Position numbers and translations under genes: made by a program
The notes under the pieces: generated by a model
Seen by the model: the letters and a program-made list of their open reading frames with translations, nothing else
What the model was told of the DNA's origin: nothing
The model's database searches: none
From: Actinomycetes bacterium
Lineage (GTDB): Bacteria; Actinomycetota; Actinomycetes; S36-B12; UBA10799
Direction of reading: 5' to 3'
Assembly: GCA_029779995.1 (NCBI GenBank)
Contig: JAKOZM010000021.1
Span: 1-8,305 of the forward strand
Length of the DNA: 8,305 nucleotides
Shown: piece after piece, positions 1 to 5,879 of the stretch
Numbering within the stretch: position 1 is the stretch's first letter
Layout of the letters: every line of letters begins with the position of its first letter

Positions 1-1
1 C

Positions 2-685
2 GAGATCCTTGCCTCGAACCCCTGTCGCGTCCGCGGCGCTGGTTCGGCCAAGCGTGTCCGGTCGATCGAGCCGGCCACGCTTGGCGAACTCGAGGTCCTG
101 CTGGAAAGGATCCCTGCGCAATACCGCGCCCTCGTGCTCATCGGCGCATGGTGTGGCCTGAGGTTCGGGGAGGTCTCCGAGCTTCGTCGCAAGGACGTTG
201 ATCTCAAGGCGGGGACCATCCACGTCATGCGCGGAGTCGTCCGCATCGGCAAGGAGGTCACCGTCGGCAAACCGAAGACCGCAGCCGGGATGCGGGACGT
301 CGCGATCCCACCGCACCTGCTGCCGATCCTGAAGGAACATCTCAAGGAGCATGTCGGGGCCGGTGGGGAAGCGTTGCTCTTTCCGTCCGTCGGCGACCCG
401 GACGTCCAGGTCCACTCGAACACTTTCCGACGGCACTGGCTCAAGGCTCGGGTGGCGGCGAGCCGCACCGATCTGCGGGTGCACGACCTGCGGCATACGG
501 GAGCGGTGTTGGCGGCTCAGTCGGGTGCCACGCTCGCGGAACTCATGGCGAGGATCGGGCACTCCACTCCGCAGATGGCGCTGCGCTACCAACACGTTGC
601 ACGGGGGAGGGACGCCGAGATCGCCGCGCGGATGTCCAAGGAGGCCAAGAAGTGGTCCAAGCGTCGTGTCGTGCCCACCGAGTAG
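2..685 (+). CDS. Tyrosine recombinase (phage-type integrase), 5'-truncated by window edge
   Basis: This is the C-terminal part of a site-specific tyrosine recombinase, which cuts and rejoins DNA through a 3'-phosphotyrosine link to integrate or excise a mobile element. The frame is open from base 2, so the start and the N-terminal arm-binding domain lie outside the window; an internal GTG at 134 is not the real start. Counting from base 2, the full catalytic set is visible: Arg54 in GLRFGE, Lys92 in a PKT motif, box II H161-x-x-R164 (HDLRHT), His187 in GHST, and the nucleophile Tyr196 in RYQH (codon 587-589). The catalytic domain therefore looks intact. The C-terminal tail is basic and ends PTE. 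The stop codon sits inside a 21-bp inverted repeat. Int genes usually lie at an element end, but no attachment site can be identified here. The family is secure; the element type is unknown. Confidence 0.95.
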   Translation, partial: EILASNPCRVRGAGSAKRVRSIEPATLGELEVLLERIPAQYRALVLIGAWCGLRFGEVSELRRKDVDLKAGTIHVMRGVVRIGKEVTVGKPKTAAGMRDVAIPPHLLPILKEHLKEHVGAGGEALLFPSVGDPDVQVHSNTFRRHWLKARVAASRTDLRVHDLRHTGAVLAAQSGATLAELMARIGHSTPQMALRYQHVARGRDAEIAARMSKEAKKWSKRRVVPTE

Positions 686-743
686 GCTCACGACCCTCCG
701 GGGGCTGCGCGTGGCCTGCCACCGTGAGCCTACTCGGTGGGCA
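672..743. repeat. Perfect 21-bp inverted repeat over the integrase stop codon
   Basis: Bases 672-692 and 723-743 are perfect reverse complements (21 bp) separated by 30 bases. The left arm contains the last codons and TAG stop of the integrase. Within the spacer, 711-715 (GTGGC) and 718-722 (GCCAC) form a second hairpin that directly abuts the right arm. In RNA this would be a long, branched stem-loop at the 3' end of the integrase message. No U-tract follows, so it is not a canonical intrinsic terminator, but U-tract-poor terminators are known in actinomycetes. It could also be a recombinase or xis binding site. Confidence 0.75.
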
Positions 744-783
744 GATGACGAAACCCCGGCGATGTGGCTTTCACCAGGGATCG

Positions 784-811
784 TTCCGGGGTCTTCGTGC
801 ATGACTATAGC
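784..811 (+). promoter_or_regulatory. Weak promoter candidate for the Abi-like gene
   Basis: TATAGC at 806-811 matches four of six positions of the -10 consensus. The -35 region about 17 bases upstream (TTCCGG near 784) is poor. Initiation about seven bases downstream of this -10 would fall near 818, close to the start codon, giving a leaderless or very short-leader transcript. This is pattern inference only. Confidence 0.2.
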
Positions 812-823
812 TGAGGGGTGAGC

Positions 824-1495
824 GTGGAGCCAAGACCGGTGGACTACGAACGCTTGCGTGACCTGCTGTCCGCAGAGCGTCTCGGGTCGTATCTGTCGGC
901 GTCTGACGGTGATCTCGAGGAGGCCTTCGCGCTCTACGAATGGAACATCGAAGCCTCGGCCGCGGCGTTGTCCTTGTCCGCGATGGTCGAGGTAGTCGTT
1001 CGAAACTCACTCGACGCCCAGATGCGCAACTGGGCTGCGAGTCGCCAGAACTCGGACTGGCTGAGGACTGCGCCACTCGACGGTCGTGGGCGCGCTGACA
1101 TCATGAAGGCCAAGGACCGCGCTGCCAGAGGTGGGCGACAGGTCACTCACGGCCACGTCGTGGCCGAACTGAACCTTGGCTTCTGGCGCTACTTGGTAAG
1201 CCGGCGGTATTACGCGTCCCTTTGGGTGCCAAATCTTCGTCACGCCTTCCCCCGGACGGATGCCCCCGCCGACCAGCATCGCCGCCGAATCGAGAGCGAC
1301 CTGGAGCAGTTGCTCTACCTGCGGAATCGTGCGGCGCACCATGAGCCGATCCACCGTCGCGACCTCATGGCCGACCTCGAACGTGCGATCGCGCTGCTAG
1401 CGTGCATCGATCCCGAAGCGGCGCGGTGGTGTCGGCAACGGGAGCGCCTGTCCGACGTGGTATCGAGTCGTACGGGAACAACCTCCAAGGCCTGA
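824..1495 (+). CDS. Abi-like protein with HEPN-type R-x4-H motif
   Basis: The 223-residue protein resembles the Abi_2 (AbiD/AbiF-like) abortive-infection family. Members belong to the HEPN superfamily, many of which are RNases that cleave RNA during phage infection. Visible hallmarks are an N-terminal region with a YEWN segment, the helix EVVVRNSLDAQM, the family block HGHVVAELNLGFWRYLVSRR (roughly residues 109-128), and LRNRAAHHEPI with Arg167-x4-His172, the expected HEPN catalytic pair. The GTG at 824 was chosen because GAGGGG (813-818) lies five bases upstream. An in-frame GTG at 818 would add two residues but has no ribosome binding site. No partner antitoxin is adjacent on this strand. 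The next gene is convergent, 36 bp away. The family is fairly sure from motifs; RNase activity and phage defence are inferred from family knowledge. Confidence 0.85.
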   Translation: MEPRPVDYERLRDLLSAERLGSYLSASDGDLEEAFALYEWNIEASAAALSLSAMVEVVVRNSLDAQMRNWAASRQNSDWLRTAPLDGRGRADIMKAKDRAARGGRQVTHGHVVAELNLGFWRYLVSRRYYASLWVPNLRHAFPRTDAPADQHRRRIESDLEQLLYLRNRAAHHEPIHRRDLMADLERAIALLACIDPEAARWCRQRERLSDVVSSRTGTTSKA

Positions 1496-1531
1496 GACTC
1501 GGTAACTGGCGTTCGCCGCAGACGGGATCGA

Positions 1532-1867
1532 TCACAGCCCTCCGAAGTGGTCCCGAATCACGTCGATGAGTTCAACGAGGACCGCGCTTGCACCGGGAGG
1601 GAACTCCTCGATGGGGTGCGCTCGGGTCAGTTCCTCGCCGCGGAGCAGCAGATCGCGAGGGTCGCCGACGGCCTGGGGCAGAACCTTGTACGCGTCGCGG
1701 AGGTCAACATGGGGCATGGGCGTCATGAGGAGCGCTTCGGAGCCGAGCCGCCAGATCCGGTGGACGAGCGGGTCATCGTGTTCCCGTGAGTCGCAAAGGG
1801 AGGCACAGGCGTCGTCGATCAGGGCCGCGACCTTGACCCAGTCGTAGGTGGCATCGGAGTACGTCAT
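1532..1867 (-). CDS. Hypothetical protein, 111 residues
   Basis: I do not recognise this family. The frame is supported by strongly GC-biased third codon positions and a normal soluble-protein composition, unlike the opposite-strand frames over the same bases. The predicted protein is acidic, with alternating helical segments, for example DWVKVAALIDDACASL near the N terminus and VLVELIDVIRDHFGGL at the C terminus. It has no signal peptide, no membrane segment and no cysteine cluster. The ATG at 1865-1867 has no clear Shine-Dalgarno sequence, so the start is uncertain. It lies 101 bp downstream of the small HTH gene on the same strand and may share its transcript. It converges on the Abi-like gene with a 36-bp gap. 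Confidence 0.65.
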   Translation of the reverse strand: MTYSDATYDWVKVAALIDDACASLCDSREHDDPLVHRIWRLGSEALLMTPMPHVDLRDAYKVLPQAVGDPRDLLLRGEELTRAHPIEEFPPGASAVLVELIDVIRDHFGGL

Positions 1868-1919
1868 GGCGTTACTGGACCATCGCTGACGGTGGCAGAG
1901 GCAGTGGTCGGAATGCCCT

Positions 1920-1946
1920 GTGCACGACGCTCACGAATGCGTGCAC
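1920..1946. repeat. GTGCACG/CGTGCAC inverted repeat between two minus-strand genes
   Basis: A 7-bp perfect inverted repeat occupies 1920-1926 and 1940-1946 with a 13-base spacer. Each arm contains the self-complementary hexamer GTGCAC, and the two hexamers are 20 bp apart, about two helical turns. It lies in the 101-bp gap downstream of the HTH gene and upstream of the 111-residue gene. The spacing fits a dimeric DNA-binding protein site or an operator for the downstream gene, but no binding protein can be named. Confidence 0.35.
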
Positions 1947-1968
1947 CTGTGGATGGAGGCTGTGCTCG

Positions 1969-2160
1969 TCACCCGACCGTGGGTATACGGACCATCAGAC
2001 GGTCGACGTCATCCGGATCGAGGCGGATGACGCGCGGACCATTCCGGTAGGCGACAAGGTCGCCGGCAGCGATGCGACGGCGCAAGGTCCTGGTGCTGAG
2101 CCCCGTTCGCTCGGCGGCGCGAGCGAGGGTTTCGAACTGACGACGGGTCTTGAATGTCAT
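1969..2160 (-). CDS. Excisionase-family / MerR-type helix-turn-helix DNA-binding protein
   Basis: This 63-residue protein is a single winged helix-turn-helix domain of the excisionase/HTH_17 type. The core reads LARAAERTGLSTRTLRRRI (helix-turn-helix, about residues 11-29), then AAGDLVAYRNGPRVIRLDPDDVDRLM, the usual wing and closing helix that bind the minor groove beside the recognition helix. Such proteins act as recombination directionality factors for tyrosine integrases or as small transcription regulators. The ATG at 2158-2160 was chosen because AAGGAGG (complement of 2168-2174) lies seven bases upstream; a longer frame to 2202 would read through that site. With an integrase 1.3 kb away, an excisionase role is plausible, but the gene is not adjacent to int and is on the opposite strand. 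A regulatory role over the divergent ABC operon or the downstream 111-residue gene is equally possible. Confidence 0.85.
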   Translation of the reverse strand: MTFKTRRQFETLARAAERTGLSTRTLRRRIAAGDLVAYRNGPRVIRLDPDDVDRLMVRIPTVG

Positions 2161-2284
2161 GGCAAGTCCTCCTTCGTCATCCGAAAGCGGCGGAAGACTC
2201 ACCGAGGTTCATCCCTCGACTGTCCCCTTTGCCGGGCCGATGCGTGCCGTTGCACGGCTCCCGCCCGAGACAGAGGATGAGCCC
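2161..2284. promoter_or_regulatory. Divergent intergenic region between HTH gene and ABC operon
   Basis: These 124 bp must hold the start signals for the HTH gene (minus) and probably the ABC operon (plus). A short hairpin CGAGG-6-CCTCG lies at 2203-2218, and TTGCAC at 2250-2255 resembles a -35 element but has no good -10 at the right distance. GAGG at 2273-2276, eight bases before the ATPase ATG, is the likely ribosome binding site. No confident promoter is visible. Confidence 0.4.
2168..2174 (-). promoter_or_regulatory. Strong Shine-Dalgarno for the HTH gene
   Basis: On the minus strand the bases read AAGGAGG, seven bases before the ATG at 2160. This decides the start of the HTH gene over the upstream in-frame start at 2202. 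Confidence 0.85.
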
Positions 2285-2974
2285 ATGGACCTGAGGCTCG
2301 AGCACGTCACGAAGTCCTTCGGTGCCCAAGGGTCCGCGGTCGAGGCGCTCCGTGGAGTTTCCCTCGACGTGTCATCGGCAGCCCTGGTGGCGCTGATGGG
2401 TGCCTCAGGGTCGGGGAAGTCGACGTTGCTGCATCTGGTGGGCGGGTTGGACTCTCCGACGAGCGGTTCGATCTGGGTGGGTGAGGTCGATGTGGCGGGG
2501 TTGCGGGGTCGGCGTCTGGTGCAGCATCGGCGCCGCGTGGGTTTCGTCTTTCAGGCGTTCAACCTGATTCCGGGGTTGACGGCGGAGGAGAACGTGGGAG
2601 TGCCCCTAATCCCGTACACCTCGGCGTCCACAGCCAAAGCGCGATCTCGGGAGCTGTTGGCGGAGGTGGGATTGTCGGAACGCCTGGACGCCTTGCCTGG
2701 GCAGTTGTCGGGGGGTCAGCAGCAGCGGGTCGCGATCGCGCGGGCGTTGGTGGCGGATCCGGCGTTGATCTTGGCGGATGAGCCGACCGGGAATCTGGAC
2801 AGCGAGAACGCGGACACCGTGATGGAAGTGATCGCGACGGTGGCTGCAGCGCGCGGGGCCACTGTCCTGTTGGCCACGCATGACCCCGAGGTCGCGGGGC
2901 GTTGTGGTCGCGTGGTGACGATGCGTGATGGTCGCATTGTCGGGGACCGTTCGACGGACGACGTGGGCGCGTGA
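2285..2974 (+). CDS. ABC transporter ATP-binding protein, MacB/LolD/FtsE type
   Basis: The 229-residue cytoplasmic ATPase should power the FtsX-like permease encoded directly downstream. All nucleotide-binding motifs are present: Walker A GASGSGKST (39-47), Q-loop Gln90 in FQAFNLIP, signature LSGGQQQR (141-148), Walker B LILADEP with catalytic Glu166, D-loop GNLD (169-172) and switch His199 in THDP. The sequence AFNLIPGLTAEENV and the DEPTGNLD block are typical of the MacB/LolD/FtsE group, which drive mechanotransmission or lipoprotein/peptide extrusion rather than classical import. The ATG at 2285 has GAGG eight bases upstream and begins the canonical MDLRLEHVTKSF strand. An open frame reaching back to 2150 overlaps the divergent HTH gene and is rejected. 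The stop overlaps the permease start, which implies translational coupling. Codon use is notably rich in TTG, GTG and GCG. The substrate is unknown. Confidence 0.95.
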   Translation: MDLRLEHVTKSFGAQGSAVEALRGVSLDVSSAALVALMGASGSGKSTLLHLVGGLDSPTSGSIWVGEVDVAGLRGRRLVQHRRRVGFVFQAFNLIPGLTAEENVGVPLIPYTSASTAKARSRELLAEVGLSERLDALPGQLSGGQQQRVAIARALVADPALILADEPTGNLDSENADTVMEVIATVAAARGATVLLATHDPEVAGRCGRVVTMRDGRIVGDRSTDDVGA

Positions 2975-5784
2975 TGGGCTTCCGTCTGGGGAGTCGGCGC
3001 TTGCTGCTGGCGGGCAACTTGACCACGATCTTGGTGACGTTGACGTTGGCCACCGGTGCCTATGGCGTGTTGACCGGGGCGACTGAACGGACCCGGTTGG
3101 ACGTGCGAGGCACCGTGGATGCCTCTGCGGTCTCGGCGGGCTACGACATCCTGGTGCGCCCCAAGGGGTCACGTTCGGCGGCCGAGCAGTCCACCGGGTT
3201 GGTCCAGCCCGGGTTTCTCTCGGCGGTCCAGGGTGGGATCTCGCCCGAGCAGTGGCATCAGATCGAGGGCCAGCCCGGGGTGAAGGTCGCAGCGCCGGTG
3301 GCGATCATCGGCTGGGTGGTGGCCTACGCGACGGTCCAGGTGGACTTGGGCGCGTTGGCGAGCACCGACCATCCGGTCGTGGTGCGCACAAAGACGACGT
3401 GGTCGTACGACAACGGCGCGAGCGTGGTCAAGGCCGCACCCGCCTTGTTGTACATCACCCCGAACCCGATCCGGTTCCAGCCTCCCTCGCTGGAACCGGG
3501 CGGTTCGCAGTACTCGGTCGTGGTCGAGACCCGCCCGGATGGTTCCGAGGTGGGTTTCCGTGCCCCGGCTCCGGTGACCGAGAAGGTCGACGAGCAGGAG
3601 CCGACCTTCCTCGCGCTCTCGACGTCCAACGTGACAGCGAAGAACGGTGCACGATCCTCGACGATCGTCGACGTGCCCTACCCGTTCCCGTTCCTGATCG
3701 CGGCCGTGGACCCGACCAAGGAAGATCAGCTCACGGGTGTACAGGAGGCCATGGTGAGCGGGTCGTGGCTGACTCCGGGCGAGCCCAAGATGAGGACCTT
3801 CGGCCTAGGCAGTGGGGGTGACACCCAGCCGGGGCGTCCGGTGCCGGTGGCCGTGGCTAACCAGCCCTACCTGCAACTGGATGTGTCGGCGACAGTGGAC
3901 CTCTTCGACGGTCCCGAGGTGACCGCGTTGTCGCGAGAGGGGTATGCCGGGGAGCTGCCCGCAGCGTTCAAGGGGCCGGCAGATCGGACGTTGCCGACAC
4001 TGACCGCGAACGCGTCCGCGGCATACCGACGACTGCTGGACTCCCTCCCCACCGCCACGAGCGATGGCGACGCCCAAACCCGCACCATCCTGCGAGTCAC
4101 CCGCACCAGCCCGCTGCAACTCAGCACGGCCTCGGATGGATCGTTGACCGCCAAGGGATTCCCCGGGTTCGCGGTCGGCTGGGGCTACGGCACGGGCCTG
4201 CCGGGTGCCCAAGGATCCGCGATCCCACCCGGTGGGGACGACACCGCGTTCCGCACCATGGACGGCTACTTCGCCGCCCCCGACCAAGCACCACCCACCC
4301 TCGTGAAGACGGGCGTCTTCGACCCCGCCCGCCTGCCCAATGCCCGATCCCTCGCTTCCCTCCCGTTGGGGACCTTCTCCTACTCAGCACCCATCGGTGG
4401 GGATCCCGCCAGCGCTCGGGCCTTGGGTGACAAGCCATGGTTGCCGTCGGCGAACGTGTGGGGTTACACCCAGCCGCCGCCGATGATGCTGACCACGTTG
4501 GACGCGTTGCCTGCCTTCGCCGACCGCCAACTCTGGAGCAAGGCTGCCCCCGCCGGCCAAGTCCTCAGCGGCACCCCACCCATCCAGGACAACCCAATCT
4601 CCGCGGTACGCGTCAAAGTCGCCGGCGTCACCGGGGTGAGCGATCTCGACCGGGAACGGGTCAGGTCCACCGCCGAAGCCATCGCCGCCGCAACCGGACT
4701 CGATGTCGACATCACCATGGGTGCCTCCGCCGGACAACAACACGTGAGCATCCCAGCTGGTACCCATGGCCGGCCAGCACTGACCATCGACGAACCATGG
4801 GTGGTCAAGGGTGTCGCGACCCGCCTCGTGACCGGCATCGACAAGGCCTCGGCCGCGTTGGCGTTGGCCGTCCTGATCGCCAGCGGGCTCGTCGTCTTCG
4901 ACGCCACCTTCGCCACCACGCGCGCCCGCCGCCGCGACATCGGGATCGTCTCGGCCCTCGGCTGGCGCGCCCGCGACATCGCCCTCGGCCTGCTGGCCCC
5001 GGTGCTGGCCGCGGCCCTGGCAGCGGGGACTCTTGGCGCCCTGATCGCCTACCTCACCCATCAAGCCTTGGGACTGCCAAGCCAGCCCGTCACCGTCCTG
5101 GTCGCCATCCCCGCCGCCGTCGTCGTGGCCCTCGTGGCGGCGATCGGCCCAGCCATCGCGGCCACCCGTACCCCGCCGACGATGTCGATGAAACCCCTTG
5201 CCTCCACCAGAGGGGCGCGCTGGAGTCCACGCGCCACCGGCGTCGCATCTCTCGCCCTGCGCTCGGTGACCAGCGCCCCCGGCCGGGCCGTCGCCGCCCT
5301 GCTCGGCGCGGCCACCGCCACCGCGGTCATCGCGCTCATCCGCACCGTGCAGACCCAGTTCCACAACCGAGCCGTCGGCACCGTCCTCGGAGACGCCATC
5401 ACCGTCCAAGTCCAAGGTCCTGACATCGCCGCCGCCGTGCTGACAGCGATCCTGGCCGCGATCGGCATCCACCATGTCGCGGCCACCGAAGCCCAAGAAC
5501 GCCGGCGCGAGATCGGCACCCTCCTGGCGACCGGTTGGTCCCCCGGCACACTCAGCCGGCTCCTGATCACCCAAGCTCTGCTCATCTCCGTCTTCGGAGC
5601 CGCCCTCGGCGCAGCAGTCGTCACCGGCATCACCCGCTGGGTCTTCCACGCCGACTCCGGCGGGATCCTGACCGCCTGCGCTTGGGGAGCCACCCTCACC
5701 GTGATTCTGTCGATCCTCGCGGCCACCCCCTCCGCCATCATGGCCGGGCGGGCGGAGCCGATTTCTCTCCTCAGGGTTGACTAG
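2974..5784 (+). CDS. FtsX-like ABC permease with large extracytoplasmic domain
   Basis: This 936-residue membrane protein is the partner of the upstream ATPase. One membrane segment near residues 10-33 is followed by a very large extracytoplasmic region (about 36-620). A first FtsX-type bundle has helices near 624-645, 669-694 and 705-730, with the cytoplasmic RRRDIGIVSALGW coupling motif between the first two. A second bundle follows, near 772-792, 818-836, 863-885 and 897-920, with the matching RRREIGTLLATGW motif. This is the duplicated eight-helix architecture, but the second half has only about 25 residues where another external domain would sit. The protein ends SLLRVD, typical of the family. 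The start is ATG 2974 (TGATG overlap with the ATPase stop); GTG 2971 would add one residue. No membrane-fusion partner is encoded here. Leucine codon use differs strikingly between the two ends. The substrate is unknown; envelope lipid, lipoprotein or peptide handling is family-based inference. Confidence 0.92.
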   Translation: MGFRLGSRRLLLAGNLTTILVTLTLATGAYGVLTGATERTRLDVRGTVDASAVSAGYDILVRPKGSRSAAEQSTGLVQPGFLSAVQGGISPEQWHQIEGQPGVKVAAPVAIIGWVVAYATVQVDLGALASTDHPVVVRTKTTWSYDNGASVVKAAPALLYITPNPIRFQPPSLEPGGSQYSVVVETRPDGSEVGFRAPAPVTEKVDEQEPTFLALSTSNVTAKNGARSSTIVDVPYPFPFLIAAVDPTKEDQLTGVQEAMVSGSWLTPGEPKMRTFGLGSGGDTQPGRPVPVAVANQPYLQLDVSATVDLFDGPEVTALSREGYAGELPAAFKGPADRTLPTLTANASAAYRRLLDSLPTATSDGDAQTRTILRVTRTSPLQLSTASDGSLTAKGFPGFAVGWGYGTGLPGAQGSAIPPGGDDTAFRTMDGYFAAPDQAPPTLVKTGVFDPARLPNARSLASLPLGTFSYSAPIGGDPASARALGDKPWLPSANVWGYTQPPPMMLTTLDALPAFADRQLWSKAAPAGQVLSGTPPIQDNPISAVRVKVAGVTGVSDLDRERVRSTAEAIAAATGLDVDITMGASAGQQHVSIPAGTHGRPALTIDEPWVVKGVATRLVTGIDKASAALALAVLIASGLVVFDATFATTRARRRDIGIVSALGWRARDIALGLLAPVLAAALAAGTLGALIAYLTHQALGLPSQPVTVLVAIPAAVVVALVAAIGPAIAATRTPPTMSMKPLASTRGARWSPRATGVASLALRSVTSAPGRAVAALLGAATATAVIALIRTVQTQFHNRAVGTVLGDAITVQVQGPDIAAAVLTAILAAIGIHHVAATEAQERRREIGTLLATGWSPGTLSRLLITQALLISVFGAALGAAVVTGITRWVFHADSGGILTACAWGATLTVILSILAATPSAIMAGRAEPISLLRVD

Positions 5785-5879
5785 CAATTCGAGGTGGTTC
5801 CCTCGCTCTCTCGGCTCCCAGGGGTGCAACCGCCGTGGCGTTGGCGAGGGCTGTCACACCCTTCGGGCAGGATGAGCCC
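5785..5879. other. Gap between ABC operon and methyltransferase gene
   Basis: These 95 bp separate the permease stop from the methyltransferase start. I see no convincing terminator or sigma-70-like promoter. A CCCTCGC/GCGAGGG pair (5800-5806, 5844-5850) is short and far apart. AGGA at 5869-5872, seven bases before the ATG, is the probable ribosome binding site of the methyltransferase. Confidence 0.5.

Noticed and set aside
753..792. ACCCCGG/CCGGGGT inverted repeat upstream of the Abi-like gene
   Set aside because: It has only 7 bp with a 26-base spacer in GC-rich DNA; no context makes it more than chance.
351..821. Plus-strand frame overlapping the integrase end
   Set aside because: Its product is Arg/Cys/Trp/Pro-rich and lies out of frame with the integrase, whose catalytic residues are all present.
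1547..1847. Plus-strand frames opposite the 111-residue minus gene
   Set aside because: The minus frame has the expected GC-rich third positions and a normal protein composition; the plus frames do not.
2150..2284. N-terminal extension of the ABC ATPase frame back to 2150
   Set aside because: It overlaps the start and ribosome binding site of the divergent HTH gene, adds a Pro/Ser-rich non-family segment, and a good start with a ribosome binding site exists at 2285.
4384..5829. A 481-codon open frame on the minus strand across the permease gene
   Set aside because: It is the antisense shadow of a GC-rich coding frame: the product is low-complexity Gly/Asp/Arg-rich, while the plus-strand frame has clear FtsX helices and motifs.
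5800..5850. CCCTCGC/GCGAGGG pair after the permease as a terminator
   Set aside because: Seven base pairs with a 37-base loop and no U-tract is too weak to call.
5835..5879. Earlier GTG start of the methyltransferase at 5835
   Set aside because: The added 15 residues lack family resemblance, and ATG 5880 has AGGA at proper spacing.
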